NCBI GenBank assembly: GCA_036513415.1
Contig: DATBZA010000157.1
Coordinates: 1 to 31,100 of the forward strand
Reading direction: 5' to 3'
DNA: 31,100 bases
Origin: 40CM-4-68-19 sp036513415
GTDB lineage: Bacteria; Myxococcota; Myxococcia; Myxococcales; 40CM-4-68-19
How positions within the stretch are numbered: the first letter of the stretch is position 1; every line of letters starts with the position of its first letter. Made by a program: the position numbers and the translations under genes. This document shows, one piece after another, positions 1-6,905 of the stretch. The notes beneath the pieces are model-generated. The model saw nothing but the letters and a program-made list of their open reading frames with translations. It was not told the origin of the DNA and searched no databases.

Positions 1-47
1 GTTTCACCGTGCACATCGAGACCGATGAATCGGATATTCTTCTTCAC
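1..47 (-). CDS. IS110-family transposase, N-terminal tip only (runs off the window)
   Basis: Read on the minus strand, a GTG start at 47 follows AGGAG at a 6-nt spacing and opens a frame reading MKKNIRFIGLDVHGET to the window edge. The IGLDVH motif a few residues from the start is the hallmark of IS110/IS1111 DEDD transposases, whose first catalytic aspartate lies in this strand (here D11). These enzymes are RuvC-like recombinases that move the element without classical terminal inverted repeats. Only 15 codons are visible, so completeness, subgroup and activity cannot be judged. Another RNase H-fold protein is possible but less likely given the exact motif and its distance from the start. 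Confidence 0.6.
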   Translation of the reverse strand, partial: MKKNIRFIGLDVHGE

Positions 48-166
48 GACCGGCTCCTTTCGCTTGTAGCTCTGCGCTACAGATCTCCCGATCCGTGGCG
101 TAATCTACGCCCAGCGAATCGGGGCCGGTCGTTCCATCTTGCCTGAGCCGCCTGCGGCGGCCGGGG
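48..166 (-). other. Non-coding DNA upstream of the IS110-type gene, with two small hairpins
   Basis: This short stretch lies between the transposase start and the stop of the rhomboid-like gene. It holds two perfect hairpins: GTAGC/GCTAC at 66-80 (5-nt loop) and GGCGTA/TACGCC at 97-111 (3-nt loop). In the IS110 subgroup the left-end non-coding DNA upstream of the transposase encodes the bridge RNA that selects target and donor sites. The position is right for that, but assigning it is inference; the element boundary cannot be fixed from one copy. Confidence 0.3.
147..161 (-). terminator. GC-rich hairpin after the rhomboid-like gene
   Basis: A perfect 6-bp stem (GCCGCC/GGCGGC, loop TGC) begins a few bases beyond the stop codon at 167 on the minus strand. 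It has no T-run, so it is at best a weak or Rho-assisted terminator for the thiolase-to-rhomboid operon. Confidence 0.25.
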
Positions 167-922
167 CTAGTGCAGGTACTTGTCGGAGCCGCGGCCGCTC
201 TCGGTGAACGGTCCGGCTTCCTCGTCCTTGCCGCGGATCACGCGCAGCCGGCTGCGCCGCATGCGGCGATCGATCCACCAGACGCGAACACGCAGCAGCA
301 GATTTCGCGGGCCCACTCCTCCGGCCAGCAGGACGCCCGCTCCCAGCCCGAAGAGCTGCGGCAGGTATGCCCACCACGCTTCGGTCATGAGCATGTAGAG
401 GACCGTGATCCCCGCGGAGATGGGCAGCATCCACCGCGCCTTCACCGGGACGAAGTAGAGGAAGATCTGCGCGCTGGGCATCAGCACCGCGAATGCCGCG
501 ATCAGGCCCTCCAGCGCCGGCCAGTTCCCTGCGTAGGGCCAGACCCATACCGTTCCCCGCGCGACGAGGCCGACGAGCGACGTGGCCACCGCTCCCAGCG
601 CCGCCGTTGCGAAGTAGAAACTCACGAATCGCCGGGTGCCCCACCTCTGCTCGAGGGAGGCGCCGAGCAGCCAGAGCCCGAGCAGCGCGAAGACCAGCCC
701 GACTGGATCGCGGTTGAGGAACGTGTAGGTGAGCGGCTGCCAGAGGTAGCCGCTCCACAGCTCAGCGGGCGTGAAGGCCACGATCCGGGCCAGCGTCCTG
801 CCGGCGTCGCCCAGGACAGCGGCGAGGATCGAGACGGCCAGGGTCGCGCCGCCGAGCCACTTCACGCCTCGCGTGAGCGGCGGCACCCCGAACCCCATCG
901 CCGGCTGGCCGCGCGGGCTCAT
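167..922 (-). CDS. Rhomboid-like integral membrane protein lacking catalytic residues
   Basis: The 251-aa protein has about six hydrophobic segments between residues 20 and 205 and a basic cytoplasmic tail (IDRRMRRSRLRVIR, about 217-230). The layout is that of the rhomboid/DUF1751 fold: WQPLTYTFLN at 61-70, then EQRWGTRRF at 91-99, which matches the conserved Glu-x-x-(W/F)-G-x-x-(R/K) strip after the second membrane segment. The position of the usual GxSG serine reads ALEG (E138), and the helix that normally carries the histidine reads PQLFG (Q189). It therefore looks like a pseudoprotease with a binding or scaffold role, though that role is inferred. It is the last gene of the minus-strand operon, 20 bp behind the 68-aa gene. 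The ATG at 922 is used; an internal ATG at codon 9 is possible. Confidence 0.7.
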   Translation of the reverse strand: MSPRGQPAMGFGVPPLTRGVKWLGGATLAVSILAAVLGDAGRTLARIVAFTPAELWSGYLWQPLTYTFLNRDPVGLVFALLGLWLLGASLEQRWGTRRFVSFYFATAALGAVATSLVGLVARGTVWVWPYAGNWPALEGLIAAFAVLMPSAQIFLYFVPVKARWMLPISAGITVLYMLMTEAWWAYLPQLFGLGAGVLLAGGVGPRNLLLRVRVWWIDRRMRRSRLRVIRGKDEEAGPFTESGRGSDKYLH

Positions 923-942
923 CAGTGCCGGAGTCTACGCCT

Positions 943-1149
943 TCAGGTCCGCGGGCGCTCGCGGTAGAACAGGGTGATCGTCAAGCAGTGGAATTCCTTG
1001 TCGGACGACTGCGTGACCGTCTTGTCCACGATCTCCAGCTGCTGCTGGTTCTCCTGCACCCAGCGGGTGATGTTGTCGCCCATGTGCTCGCGATCGCGCG
1101 CGAGCGTCGTGGAAAAGACCTTCATCCCGGTGAACTGAACGACGGTCAT
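943..1149 (-). CDS. Small conserved-looking protein, Cse60-like pattern
   Basis: This 68-aa protein starts at ATG 1149, overlapping the end of the LeuA-like gene by 4 nt (ATGA), so translation is probably coupled. The sequence runs as a short beta strand (VVQFTGMKVFS), an amphipathic helix (HMGDNITRWVQENQQ), then two strands (LEIVDKTVTQSSDKEF and CLTITLFYRER). This strand-helix-strand-strand order, with a final 'ITLFY', resembles the small Cse60/DUF2758 proteins of Bacillus, whose biochemical role is unknown. That similarity is recalled by eye and uncertain. There is no signal peptide or membrane segment. No function is proposed. Confidence 0.7.
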   Translation of the reverse strand: MTVVQFTGMKVFSTTLARDREHMGDNITRWVQENQQQLEIVDKTVTQSSDKEFHCLTITLFYRERPRT

Positions 1150-2369
1150 GAGCGGACCTCTCGGACGATCTGGGCCACTTCGGACTCGGTGAGCGTTCGG
1201 TTGCTGGCCTTGGCCCGCGCCAGCACCGCCTTGGCGAGCGGTTCGTCCGCGGGGATCTCGTGCCGCGCCAGCCAGTGCTTCACGTTGGAGAGACCGCTCA
1301 AGGGGCCAATCTCGATCTCCTGCTCCTTGCCGAACTCGCCCGCCGGCACCCCGCTGTAGATGCGGTCGGCCAGCCAGTGATCGCCCTTGCGCTGCGCCTT
1401 GATGATGGCGGCGGCGTGCACTCCGGTCGCGGTGCGGAACGCATCGGACCCCGCCACCGGATAGTTCACCGGAAGCTGGTGGCCGGTGACCCTCGCGGAG
1501 AGCTGGACGAAGCGGACCAGCTTCGACATGTCCCGCGGGCCGTAGATCGGGTGCCCCATCAGCTTGAGGTTCACCAGGAGCTGATCGCACGCCGTGTTGC
1601 CGACGCGCTCGCCGATTCCGGCCGCGCAACCATGCAGGCGCGTGGCCCCCGCCGCCCCCGCAGCCAGGGCGTTGGCGACGGCGAGCCCGCGATCGTTGTG
1701 GCCGTGCCAGTCGAGCCCGATCCCAGGGCCGGCTACCTCGCGCGCGAAGCGCACCAGCGCCTGGGCGCCCTCGGGCGTCGCGTGGCCCACCGTATCGCAG
1801 AGGCAGAGCCGCTTCGCCCCGGCCTCGATGGCGCTGCCGAACAGCCGCCGCAGATCCTCGGGCTTGCTCCGCGTCGTGTCCTCGGTCACGTAGGTGACCG
1901 AGAGACCCTGCCCGACGGCGAACGAGATCGCCTCGACGGACTGCTTCTCGATGAAGGAGAGGTCCCACTCCTCGGCGTACTGCCGGATGGGAGAGCTGCC
2001 GATGAATGCGTAGACCTCCAGCGGCACGCCGGTCTCCTGCTGGAGCTCGGCTGCGGGCGCGATGTCCGAGACCACCGTGCGGCAAGCGACGTTCAGCCGG
2101 ATCCCCAGACGCGCGTCGCGCTTCTCCTCCGCGAGCCGCTTGACCGCGGCGCGCTGGCGCGGGCCCGCGCCGGGAAGCCCGATGTCGAGCTGCGCCACGC
2201 CGAGCTCGTCCAGGAGGTGCAGGATCTCGATCTTGGCCTCGATCGGCGGATCGATCGCCGAAGGGCTCTGGATCCCGTCGCGCAGGGTCTCGTCGAGCAC
2301 CTCGGCCCGGGCCAATTCGCCCAGGCCCGCGGTCTGGTTCCAGTCGTGGAACAGCTCCTGCGGCCGCAT
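1146..2369 (-). CDS. 2-isopropylmalate synthase-like (LeuA-family) enzyme without regulatory domain
   Basis: This 407-aa DRE-TIM metallolyase would condense acetyl-CoA with a 2-oxoacid. The family signature DETLRDG is at residues 26-32, the metal-binding HGHN at 222-225, and a second conserved block GERVGN follows. A late GVHAAAIIKA segment matches the accessory region of isopropylmalate/homocitrate synthases. It ends soon after that, so the C-terminal LeuA dimer domain that gives leucine feedback control (present in typical 500-aa enzymes) is missing. The ATG at 2369 lies 10 bp after the thiolase stop and overlaps the following gene by 4 nt. The exact 2-oxoacid (2-oxoisovalerate, pyruvate or 2-oxoglutarate) cannot be read from the sequence. 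LeuB-like and LeuCD-like genes are nearby. Confidence 0.8.
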   Translation of the reverse strand: MRPQELFHDWNQTAGLGELARAEVLDETLRDGIQSPSAIDPPIEAKIEILHLLDELGVAQLDIGLPGAGPRQRAAVKRLAEEKRDARLGIRLNVACRTVVSDIAPAAELQQETGVPLEVYAFIGSSPIRQYAEEWDLSFIEKQSVEAISFAVGQGLSVTYVTEDTTRSKPEDLRRLFGSAIEAGAKRLCLCDTVGHATPEGAQALVRFAREVAGPGIGLDWHGHNDRGLAVANALAAGAAGATRLHGCAAGIGERVGNTACDQLLVNLKLMGHPIYGPRDMSKLVRFVQLSARVTGHQLPVNYPVAGSDAFRTATGVHAAAIIKAQRKGDHWLADRIYSGVPAGEFGKEQEIEIGPLSGLSNVKHWLARHEIPADEPLAKAVLARAKASNRTLTESEVAQIVREVRS

Positions 2370-2379
2370 CCTCTGAAGT

Positions 2380-3576
2380 CTACGCCGACTCGAGGAACAG
2401 CGCGATCCCTTGCCCACCGCCGATGCAGGCGGATCCGATGCTGCGGCGCGCACCCCGCCGCCTCATTTCGTACAGGAGGTGAGCCGTGATTCGCGCTCCG
2501 GAAGCGGCCAGCGGGTGTCCCACCGCGATGGCGCCCCCGTCGACGTTGGTGCGATCGCGCGGCAGGCCCAGGTCCTTCTCGACCGCCAGGTACTGGGGCG
2601 CGAACGCCTCGTTCACCTCGAAGAGATCGAAGTCGCCCAGCTTGGCCGCGTGACGCTCGAGCCCGCGCCGGATCGCGGGCGCCGGCCCGATGCCCATGAT
2701 GGACGGATCGCAACCGGCGATGCCCCAGCCGACGAGCTTGCCGAGAGGCTTCAGCCCTTTCCGCTCGGCGAACTGACGGGTCGCGAGGACCAGCGCGCCC
2801 GCGCCGTCGCAGATGCCACTGGCCGCGCCGGCGTGGATCACGCCGTCCTTCTTGAAGACCTTGGGCAGCTTGGCCAGGCTCTCCAGCGTCGTCTCCGGGC
2901 GGTTGTGCTCGTCCCGGGCGAAGTTGACCACCGCGCCCTTCTTGCCCGGCAAGTCCAGGGGGGCAATCTCGTCCGACAGGCGCCCGCCCTCCTGGGCCGC
3001 GGCGAAACGCTTCTGGCTCTGCACGCTGTACTCGTCCACTTCCTTCTGCGAAATGCCGTACTTCGTCGCCAGGTTCTCGGCGGTCATGGCCATCGGCAGG
3101 CCGGTGTAGCTGTCGGTCAGCGCCTCCCACAGCGTGTCCTCCAGCTTGGGCGACTTGCCCAGCCCCACTCCGAAGCGCAGGCCGCGCGCGACATGGGGCG
3201 CCTGCGACATGCTCTCGGCCCCGCCGACCAGCGCGCAATCGCTGTGGCCGGCGAGCATCTCCAGCGCGGCGTCGACCACCGCCTGGAATCCCGAGCCGCA
3301 GAGCCGGTTCACCGTCAGCGCCGGCACATGCTGCGGCACCCCTGCCTTCAACCCCACGTGGCGGGCCAGGTAGATCGCGTCCGGGCTGGTCTGCACCACG
3401 TTGCCGAAGACGACGTTGTCGATGTCCTCCGGCTTCACCCCGGCCTGAGCGATGGCCGCTTTCGCCGCATGCACGCCCAGATCGGTCGCGGACTGGTCCT
3501 TCAACGACCCGCCGTAGGTGCCGAACGGCGTACGCTTCGCGGCGAGGAAGACGATCTCCGTGGGGATGGGCTTCAT
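2380..3576 (-). CDS. Acetyl-CoA acetyltransferase / 3-ketoacyl-CoA thiolase
   Basis: A full-length 398-aa thiolase, close to the usual 390-400 aa. The acylated nucleophile is C93 in NRLCGSGFQ. NEAFAPQ (322-328), GHP (H354) and the second catalytic cysteine C384 in ACIGGGQG complete the active site. It catalyses thiolytic cleavage or the reverse Claisen condensation of acyl-CoAs in the cytoplasm. The overall wording (MKPIPTEIVFLAAKRTPFG) is closer to degradative ACAA2-type enzymes than to PhaA, but direction is not certain. It is the first gene of the minus-strand operon, with GGAG 7 nt before the ATG and a TATGCT box at 3604-3609 as a possible -10. The synthase behind it uses acetyl-CoA, which may explain the pairing. 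Confidence 0.93.
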   Translation of the reverse strand: MKPIPTEIVFLAAKRTPFGTYGGSLKDQSATDLGVHAAKAAIAQAGVKPEDIDNVVFGNVVQTSPDAIYLARHVGLKAGVPQHVPALTVNRLCGSGFQAVVDAALEMLAGHSDCALVGGAESMSQAPHVARGLRFGVGLGKSPKLEDTLWEALTDSYTGLPMAMTAENLATKYGISQKEVDEYSVQSQKRFAAAQEGGRLSDEIAPLDLPGKKGAVVNFARDEHNRPETTLESLAKLPKVFKKDGVIHAGAASGICDGAGALVLATRQFAERKGLKPLGKLVGWGIAGCDPSIMGIGPAPAIRRGLERHAAKLGDFDLFEVNEAFAPQYLAVEKDLGLPRDRTNVDGGAIAVGHPLAASGARITAHLLYEMRRRGARRSIGSACIGGGQGIALFLESA

Positions 3577-3658
3577 CGGTCAGCTCCGTTGGGGGAGGTG
3601 CCGAGCATAACCATTCCGGACCCTGGGGGCGACTCGGTTCCTGGAGCGCCGCCGGGAC

Positions 3659-3686
3659 TTGACATGTGACCAAATGGTCACATAAT
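3659..3686 (+). promoter_or_regulatory. Strong sigma70-type promoter of the ArsR-SRPBCC gene
   Basis: TTGACA at 3659-3664 matches the -35 consensus exactly. CATAAT at 3681-3686 is one base from the -10 consensus, and the spacer is 16 bp. The start codon comes 8 nt after the -10 box, so the transcript would begin at or within a few bases of the ATG, making it leaderless or nearly so. No Shine-Dalgarno is seen. Confidence 0.7.
3664..3683 (+). promoter_or_regulatory. Palindromic operator overlapping the promoter (autoregulation)
   Basis: A perfect inverted repeat, ATGTGACC-AAAT-GGTCACAT, fills the spacer between -35 and -10 and overlaps both hexamers. Its ACC-N4-GGT core is the type of site bound by ArsR-family repressors. 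A bound dimer would exclude RNA polymerase, so the adjacent ArsR-SRPBCC gene very likely represses itself. The site lies 88 bp from the divergent thiolase start and could also affect that operon. Confidence 0.7.
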
Positions 3687-3694
3687 GGCGGTGC

Positions 3695-4444
3695 ATGGCC
3701 GACGTGTTCAAAGCCCTCGCCGACGCCAGTCGCCGCAAGCTGCTGGACCGCTTGTTCAAGCGGGACGGGCAGACGCTGGGCGAGCTGTGCGAGCGCGTCG
3801 ACATGACCCGCTTCGGGGTGATGAAGCACCTGCGCGTTCTCGAAGAAGCGGGGCTCCTGGTCACGCGCCGGCAAGGGCGCGAGAAGCTGCACTACCTCAA
3901 CCCGATGCCCATCCGGCTGGTCCACGACCGCTGGGTGAGCAAGTACCGCGCGCCGTTCGCGGCGGCGCTGAGCGATCTCAAATCGCGACTGGAGACCGAC
4001 ATGGCCGAGACCCAGATGTACGTGGTGTTCATCCGCACCAGCCCCGAGAAGCTCTGGCAGGCCCTCACCGACAGCGAGATCACCAAGAAGTACTTCTTCG
4101 GCGAAGCCATCCACTCCGACTTCAAGCGCGGCTCGCAGTGGCACTCGACCGGCCCCTCCGGCTCGCGCGACGTCGAAGGGACCGTGATCGAGTCGGACCC
4201 GCCCCGGCGCCTGGTGCTCACCTGGCACGTCCTGTACGCCCCGGACCTGGCCAAGGAGCTCTCGCGCGTGACCTACCTGATCGAGAAGAAGAACGCAGAG
4301 GTCTCCAAGCTCACCGTCTTGCACGACTGCTCCGAGGCCCCGCTGACCGCCAAGCACGTCAGCGAGGACGGCTGGCAGTGGGTGCTCTCGAACTTGAAGT
4401 CGTGCCTGGAGACCGGCCAGCCGCTCCGTCAAGAGAGCGCCTGA
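3695..4444 (+). CDS. ArsR-family HTH regulator fused to an AHSA1/SRPBCC ligand domain
   Basis: The 249-aa protein has a winged helix-turn-helix at about residues 1-85 (KALADASRRKLLDRLF; recognition helix near TRFGVMKHLRVLEEAGLL; wing TRRQGREKLHYLN). An SRPBCC/AHSA1 domain follows at about 105-245 (YVVFIRTSPEKLWQALTD; VEGTVIESDPPRRLVLTW; WQWVLSNLKSCLE). ArsR metal-site cysteines are absent. The SRPBCC cavity usually binds a hydrophobic ligand, so this is probably a ligand-responsive repressor; the ligand is unknown. Bacteria often encode the two domains as adjacent genes, whereas here they form one chain. The start is fixed by the promoter and operator just upstream. The 3' end overlaps the convergent LeuB-like gene by 16 nt. 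Confidence 0.88.
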   Translation: MADVFKALADASRRKLLDRLFKRDGQTLGELCERVDMTRFGVMKHLRVLEEAGLLVTRRQGREKLHYLNPMPIRLVHDRWVSKYRAPFAAALSDLKSRLETDMAETQMYVVFIRTSPEKLWQALTDSEITKKYFFGEAIHSDFKRGSQWHSTGPSGSRDVEGTVIESDPPRRLVLTWHVLYAPDLAKELSRVTYLIEKKNAEVSKLTVLHDCSEAPLTAKHVSEDGWQWVLSNLKSCLETGQPLRQESA

Positions 4445-5505
4445 GCCGCTCCCTGCACGCGCGCCAGCAGCTCGTTGCCGACCTGCTCCGTGGTCGACGC
4501 CGGACCGCCCAGCATGGGGACCAGGTCCGGCGTCCTCGCGCCTTCGCTCACCTGCGCCTCCACCGCCCGGGTGAGCAGCTGCGCCTGGCGCGCGTGCCCG
4601 AGGTGCTCCAGCATCAGGGCGCCGCTAAGGGCCATGGCCAGCGGGTTGGCCTTCCCTTGCCCCGCGATGTCGGGAGCGCTGCCGTGCACCGGCTCGAACA
4701 GTGAGACCCGGCCGGGGTGGATGTTGCCGCTCGCCGCCAGGCCCAGGCCGCCGGTGAGCGCCGCCCCGAGGTCCGTGAGGATGTCGCCGAACAGGTTGTT
4801 GGTGACGATCACCTCGTACGCTTCCGGCTTGCGGATCAGATCCATCGCGAGCGCATCGACGTACATGGCCTTTGCCTGGATCCCGGGGTGCCGGCTGGAC
4901 ACTTCCGCAAACGCACGCCGCCAGAGCCCGTGCCCGTGGAGGAGCACGTTGGCCTTGTCCGCCATGCACACCCGGCGCAAGCCGCGCTCTTCGGCGTGGG
5001 CGAACGCCGCCTCGAGGATGCGCTCCACGCCCTTGCGGGTGTTGATCTCCACCTCTTGCGCCAGCTCGTCGGGCGTCCCTTTCTTGAAGCCCCCGCCGGT
5101 CCCCGTGTAGAGCCCTTCGGTGTTCTCGCGGAAGACGACGAACTTGAGCTGTTCGCGCCCCTTCCCCTTGAGCGGACTGAGCCGGTCGTCGATCAAGATG
5201 CACGGCCGGAAGTTGATGTACAGGTCCAGCTCGAACCGCATCGCGAGGAGGATGCCCTTCGCGTGCTCGTTGCCCGGGACCCGCGGGTCGCCGACGGCGC
5301 CGAAGTACACGGCGGCGTAGTCCCGCCGAAGAGTGTCCATGAACCCCGGCGGAAGCGTGGTGCGGTCGCGCAGATACCGGTCTGCGCCGAAATCGAACCA
5401 GTCGAACTGCAGCGGCAGGGAGAGGCTCTCGAGAATGCGCACCCCGATGCGTGCGACCTCCGGGCCGATTCCGTCGCCAGGAATCACGGCGATGCGCTGG
5501 GTCAT
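4429..5505 (-). CDS. Isocitrate/isopropylmalate dehydrogenase family (LeuB-like)
   Basis: The 358-aa protein is a complete beta-decarboxylating dehydrogenase. IPGDGIGPEV is at 8-17, substrate arginines are near R90, R100 and R126, the catalytic lysine is K184 (ADKANVL), and metal aspartates are D217, D241 and D245 (NNLFGDILTDLG). EPVHGSAPDI at 271-280 is the NAD-binding loop typical of NAD enzymes. The loop RENTEGLYTG replaces RELTGGIYFG of classical LeuB and is shared with isocitrate- and homoisocitrate-type members, so substrate specificity is open. Given the LeuA-like and LeuCD-like neighbours, 3-isopropylmalate or a homologue is the likeliest substrate. The ATG at 5505 agrees with the family N-terminus and with a promoter ending 8 nt before it; in-frame upstream sequence is not family-like. 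Confidence 0.85.
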   Translation of the reverse strand: MTQRIAVIPGDGIGPEVARIGVRILESLSLPLQFDWFDFGADRYLRDRTTLPPGFMDTLRRDYAAVYFGAVGDPRVPGNEHAKGILLAMRFELDLYINFRPCILIDDRLSPLKGKGREQLKFVVFRENTEGLYTGTGGGFKKGTPDELAQEVEINTRKGVERILEAAFAHAEERGLRRVCMADKANVLLHGHGLWRRAFAEVSSRHPGIQAKAMYVDALAMDLIRKPEAYEVIVTNNLFGDILTDLGAALTGGLGLAASGNIHPGRVSLFEPVHGSAPDIAGQGKANPLAMALSGALMLEHLGHARQAQLLTRAVEAQVSEGARTPDLVPMLGGPASTTEQVGNELLARVQGAAQALS

Positions 5506-5513
5506 GCGCGCGC

Positions 5514-5542
5514 AGACTAGAAGCCGCCCCGTCATGCGGCAA
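5514..5542 (-). promoter_or_regulatory. Candidate promoter of the LeuB-like gene, leaderless arrangement
   Basis: On the minus strand TTGCCG (5542-5537) and TAGTCT (5519-5514) are separated by 17 bp, and 8 nt then lead to the ATG at 5505. The -35 matches four of six consensus positions and the -10 three of six. There is no Shine-Dalgarno in the remaining 8 nt, consistent with a leaderless mRNA. Confidence 0.4.
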
Positions 5543-5571
5543 GCTTGACTCCAGGCGTGGACGGATGTGTG

Positions 5572-5784
5572 ATGCGTGCCTCCATGCGGAACAAGCGCCC
5601 CGCCCAGGCCGAACCACGGTCCGACGCACCTCGCCCTCCCGGCTTCGAGCAGGCCCCCTGGCGGGCTCAGGAGCGCGTGCTGGAGGAGCCTCGCCCCCGG
5701 CCGGAAGAACCGCTTCGGCTGGCGATGGACCAGCACGTCGTGGACCTGCCGCTCCACGGCGACGCCATCCTCCGGGTCCGCTGA
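5572..5784 (+). CDS. Hypothetical small protein, uncertain
   Basis: This frame encodes 70 residues from ATG 5572 (in-frame TTG 5545 and GTG 5569 lie upstream). It fills part of the 339-bp gap between the LeuB-like and sugar-dehydrogenase-like genes. Third codon positions are mostly G or C, as in the neighbours, which favours real coding. The protein is rich in Pro, Arg and Glu and ends DQHVVDLPLHGDAILRVR. No domain, signal or membrane segment is recognised, and no good Shine-Dalgarno is seen. The opposite strand is also open here, so the call rests mainly on codon bias. Confidence 0.35.
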   Translation: MRASMRNKRPAQAEPRSDAPRPPGFEQAPWRAQERVLEEPRPRPEEPLRLAMDQHVVDLPLHGDAILRVR

Positions 5785-5844
5785 GTCGCTCACCGCTGCC
5801 TCTCACGTTACACCTCGCTCGCCTGTCTGGGAGGGCGGTCCGAG

Positions 5845-6900
5845 GTGCCCATGGTCCTGTTCGCGCTGTTGGCGGCTTGCCTGTTGGAGAAGAGCGACGC
5901 CTGGGGACCGGACGGACCGGTCCCTCTCCGCGCCGAGACGGTGGTGAGCGGCCTCGAGGTCCCGTGGAGCTTCGCCTTCCTTCCCGGCGGCGACGTCCTG
6001 GTCTCCGAGCGCCCTGGACGCGTGCGGCTGCTCCAGGGTGGCAAGCTCGTGGCGCCGCCCGTGCTCACGGTGAAGACCGCGGACACCAGCGAGGGTGGGC
6101 TGCTCGGCATCGCCGTGAACCCGCGCGACGAGTCGCAGCTTTTCCTCTATCTGACTGCTCCAGGCCCCGAGAACCAGCTCCAGCGCTGGACGCTGGCGAA
6201 GGACCACCGCAGCGCCAAGCTGGACAAGGTCGTCATCGCCGGAATCGGCGCCGCGCGCTTCCACGACGGCGGGAGAATTCGCTTCGGCCCGGACGGCGCT
6301 CTGTACGTCGGAACCGGGGACGCGCGCCAGCCCAGCCGATCGCAGGACCCGCGCAGCCTCAATGGAAAGGTGCTCCGGGTCGACCCGGACGGAAAGGCCA
6401 CGCCGTGGGTGCTGGGCATCCGCAACACCGAAGGGTTCGACTGGCTGGACGACGGCGCGATGGTCATCGCCGATCACGGGCCCAGCGGAGAACTGGGCCG
6501 CTACGCGCACGACGAGGTGAACGTCGCGCGCAAGGGCGACAACCTGGGATGGCCGGACATCTACGGCTGCGAGCAGAAGTCCGGCATGCTCCCGCCGCTG
6601 ATCACCTGGGCCTCGCACGCCCTGCCACCCGGTGGCGCGGTGGTCTACCGGGGAACCGCCATCCCCGAGTTCCGCGGCAACGTGCTGGTCGCGTCCCTTG
6701 CCGCCGAGCACATCCATCGGATCGTGCTCGAGAATGGGAACGTCGTCGCGCACGAAGTGTATTTCCGGCAGAAGTTCGGCCGGCTGCGCGAGATCGCCAT
6801 GACGCCATCCGGAGAGCTCTGGGTATCCACCAGCAACTGCGACGGCCGCGGCGAGTGCGGCAGCGAGAAGGATCGAATCCTTCGAATCATGCGAGAGTAG
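5845..6900 (+). CDS. PQQ-type soluble sugar dehydrogenase-like (glucose/sorbosone dehydrogenase) beta-propeller, exported
   Basis: The 351-aa protein starts with a hydrophobic stretch ending LAAC (about residues 8-12), which reads as a short lipoprotein or secretion signal although the N-terminus has no positive charge. The body has the six-bladed propeller motifs of the GSDH/YliI family: GLEVPWSFAFLPGGDVLVSERPG, GGLLGIA, FHDGGRIRFGPDGALYVGTGDA, GLRNTEGFDW-like blades, and KGDNLGWPDIYG. Members oxidise aldose sugars or related aldehydes with PQQ, but many homologues have no proven activity. GTG 5845 follows a GGGAGGG stretch at about 9 nt; ATG 5851 is an alternative. The CMD-domain gene follows 5 bp downstream, so the two are co-transcribed. 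Confidence 0.85.
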   Translation: MPMVLFALLAACLLEKSDAWGPDGPVPLRAETVVSGLEVPWSFAFLPGGDVLVSERPGRVRLLQGGKLVAPPVLTVKTADTSEGGLLGIAVNPRDESQLFLYLTAPGPENQLQRWTLAKDHRSAKLDKVVIAGIGAARFHDGGRIRFGPDGALYVGTGDARQPSRSQDPRSLNGKVLRVDPDGKATPWVLGIRNTEGFDWLDDGAMVIADHGPSGELGRYAHDEVNVARKGDNLGWPDIYGCEQKSGMLPPLITWASHALPPGGAVVYRGTAIPEFRGNVLVASLAAEHIHRIVLENGNVVAHEVYFRQKFGRLREIAMTPSGELWVSTSNCDGRGECGSEKDRILRIMRE

Positions 6901-6905
6901 CTTTC

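Noticed and set aside
2093..4432. 779-codon minus-strand frame across thiolase and regulator
   Set aside because: It crosses two real genes out of frame and the intergenic promoter.
5506..5793. N-terminal extension of the LeuB-like protein up to 5793
   Set aside because: The extra 96 residues do not resemble the family, and the family N-terminus begins at ATG 5505 just after a promoter.
6867..6883. Perfect 7-bp hairpin GAAGGAT-CGA-ATCCTTC
   Set aside because: It lies inside the last codons of the sugar-dehydrogenase-like gene, has no T-run and precedes a co-transcribed gene; likely chance.
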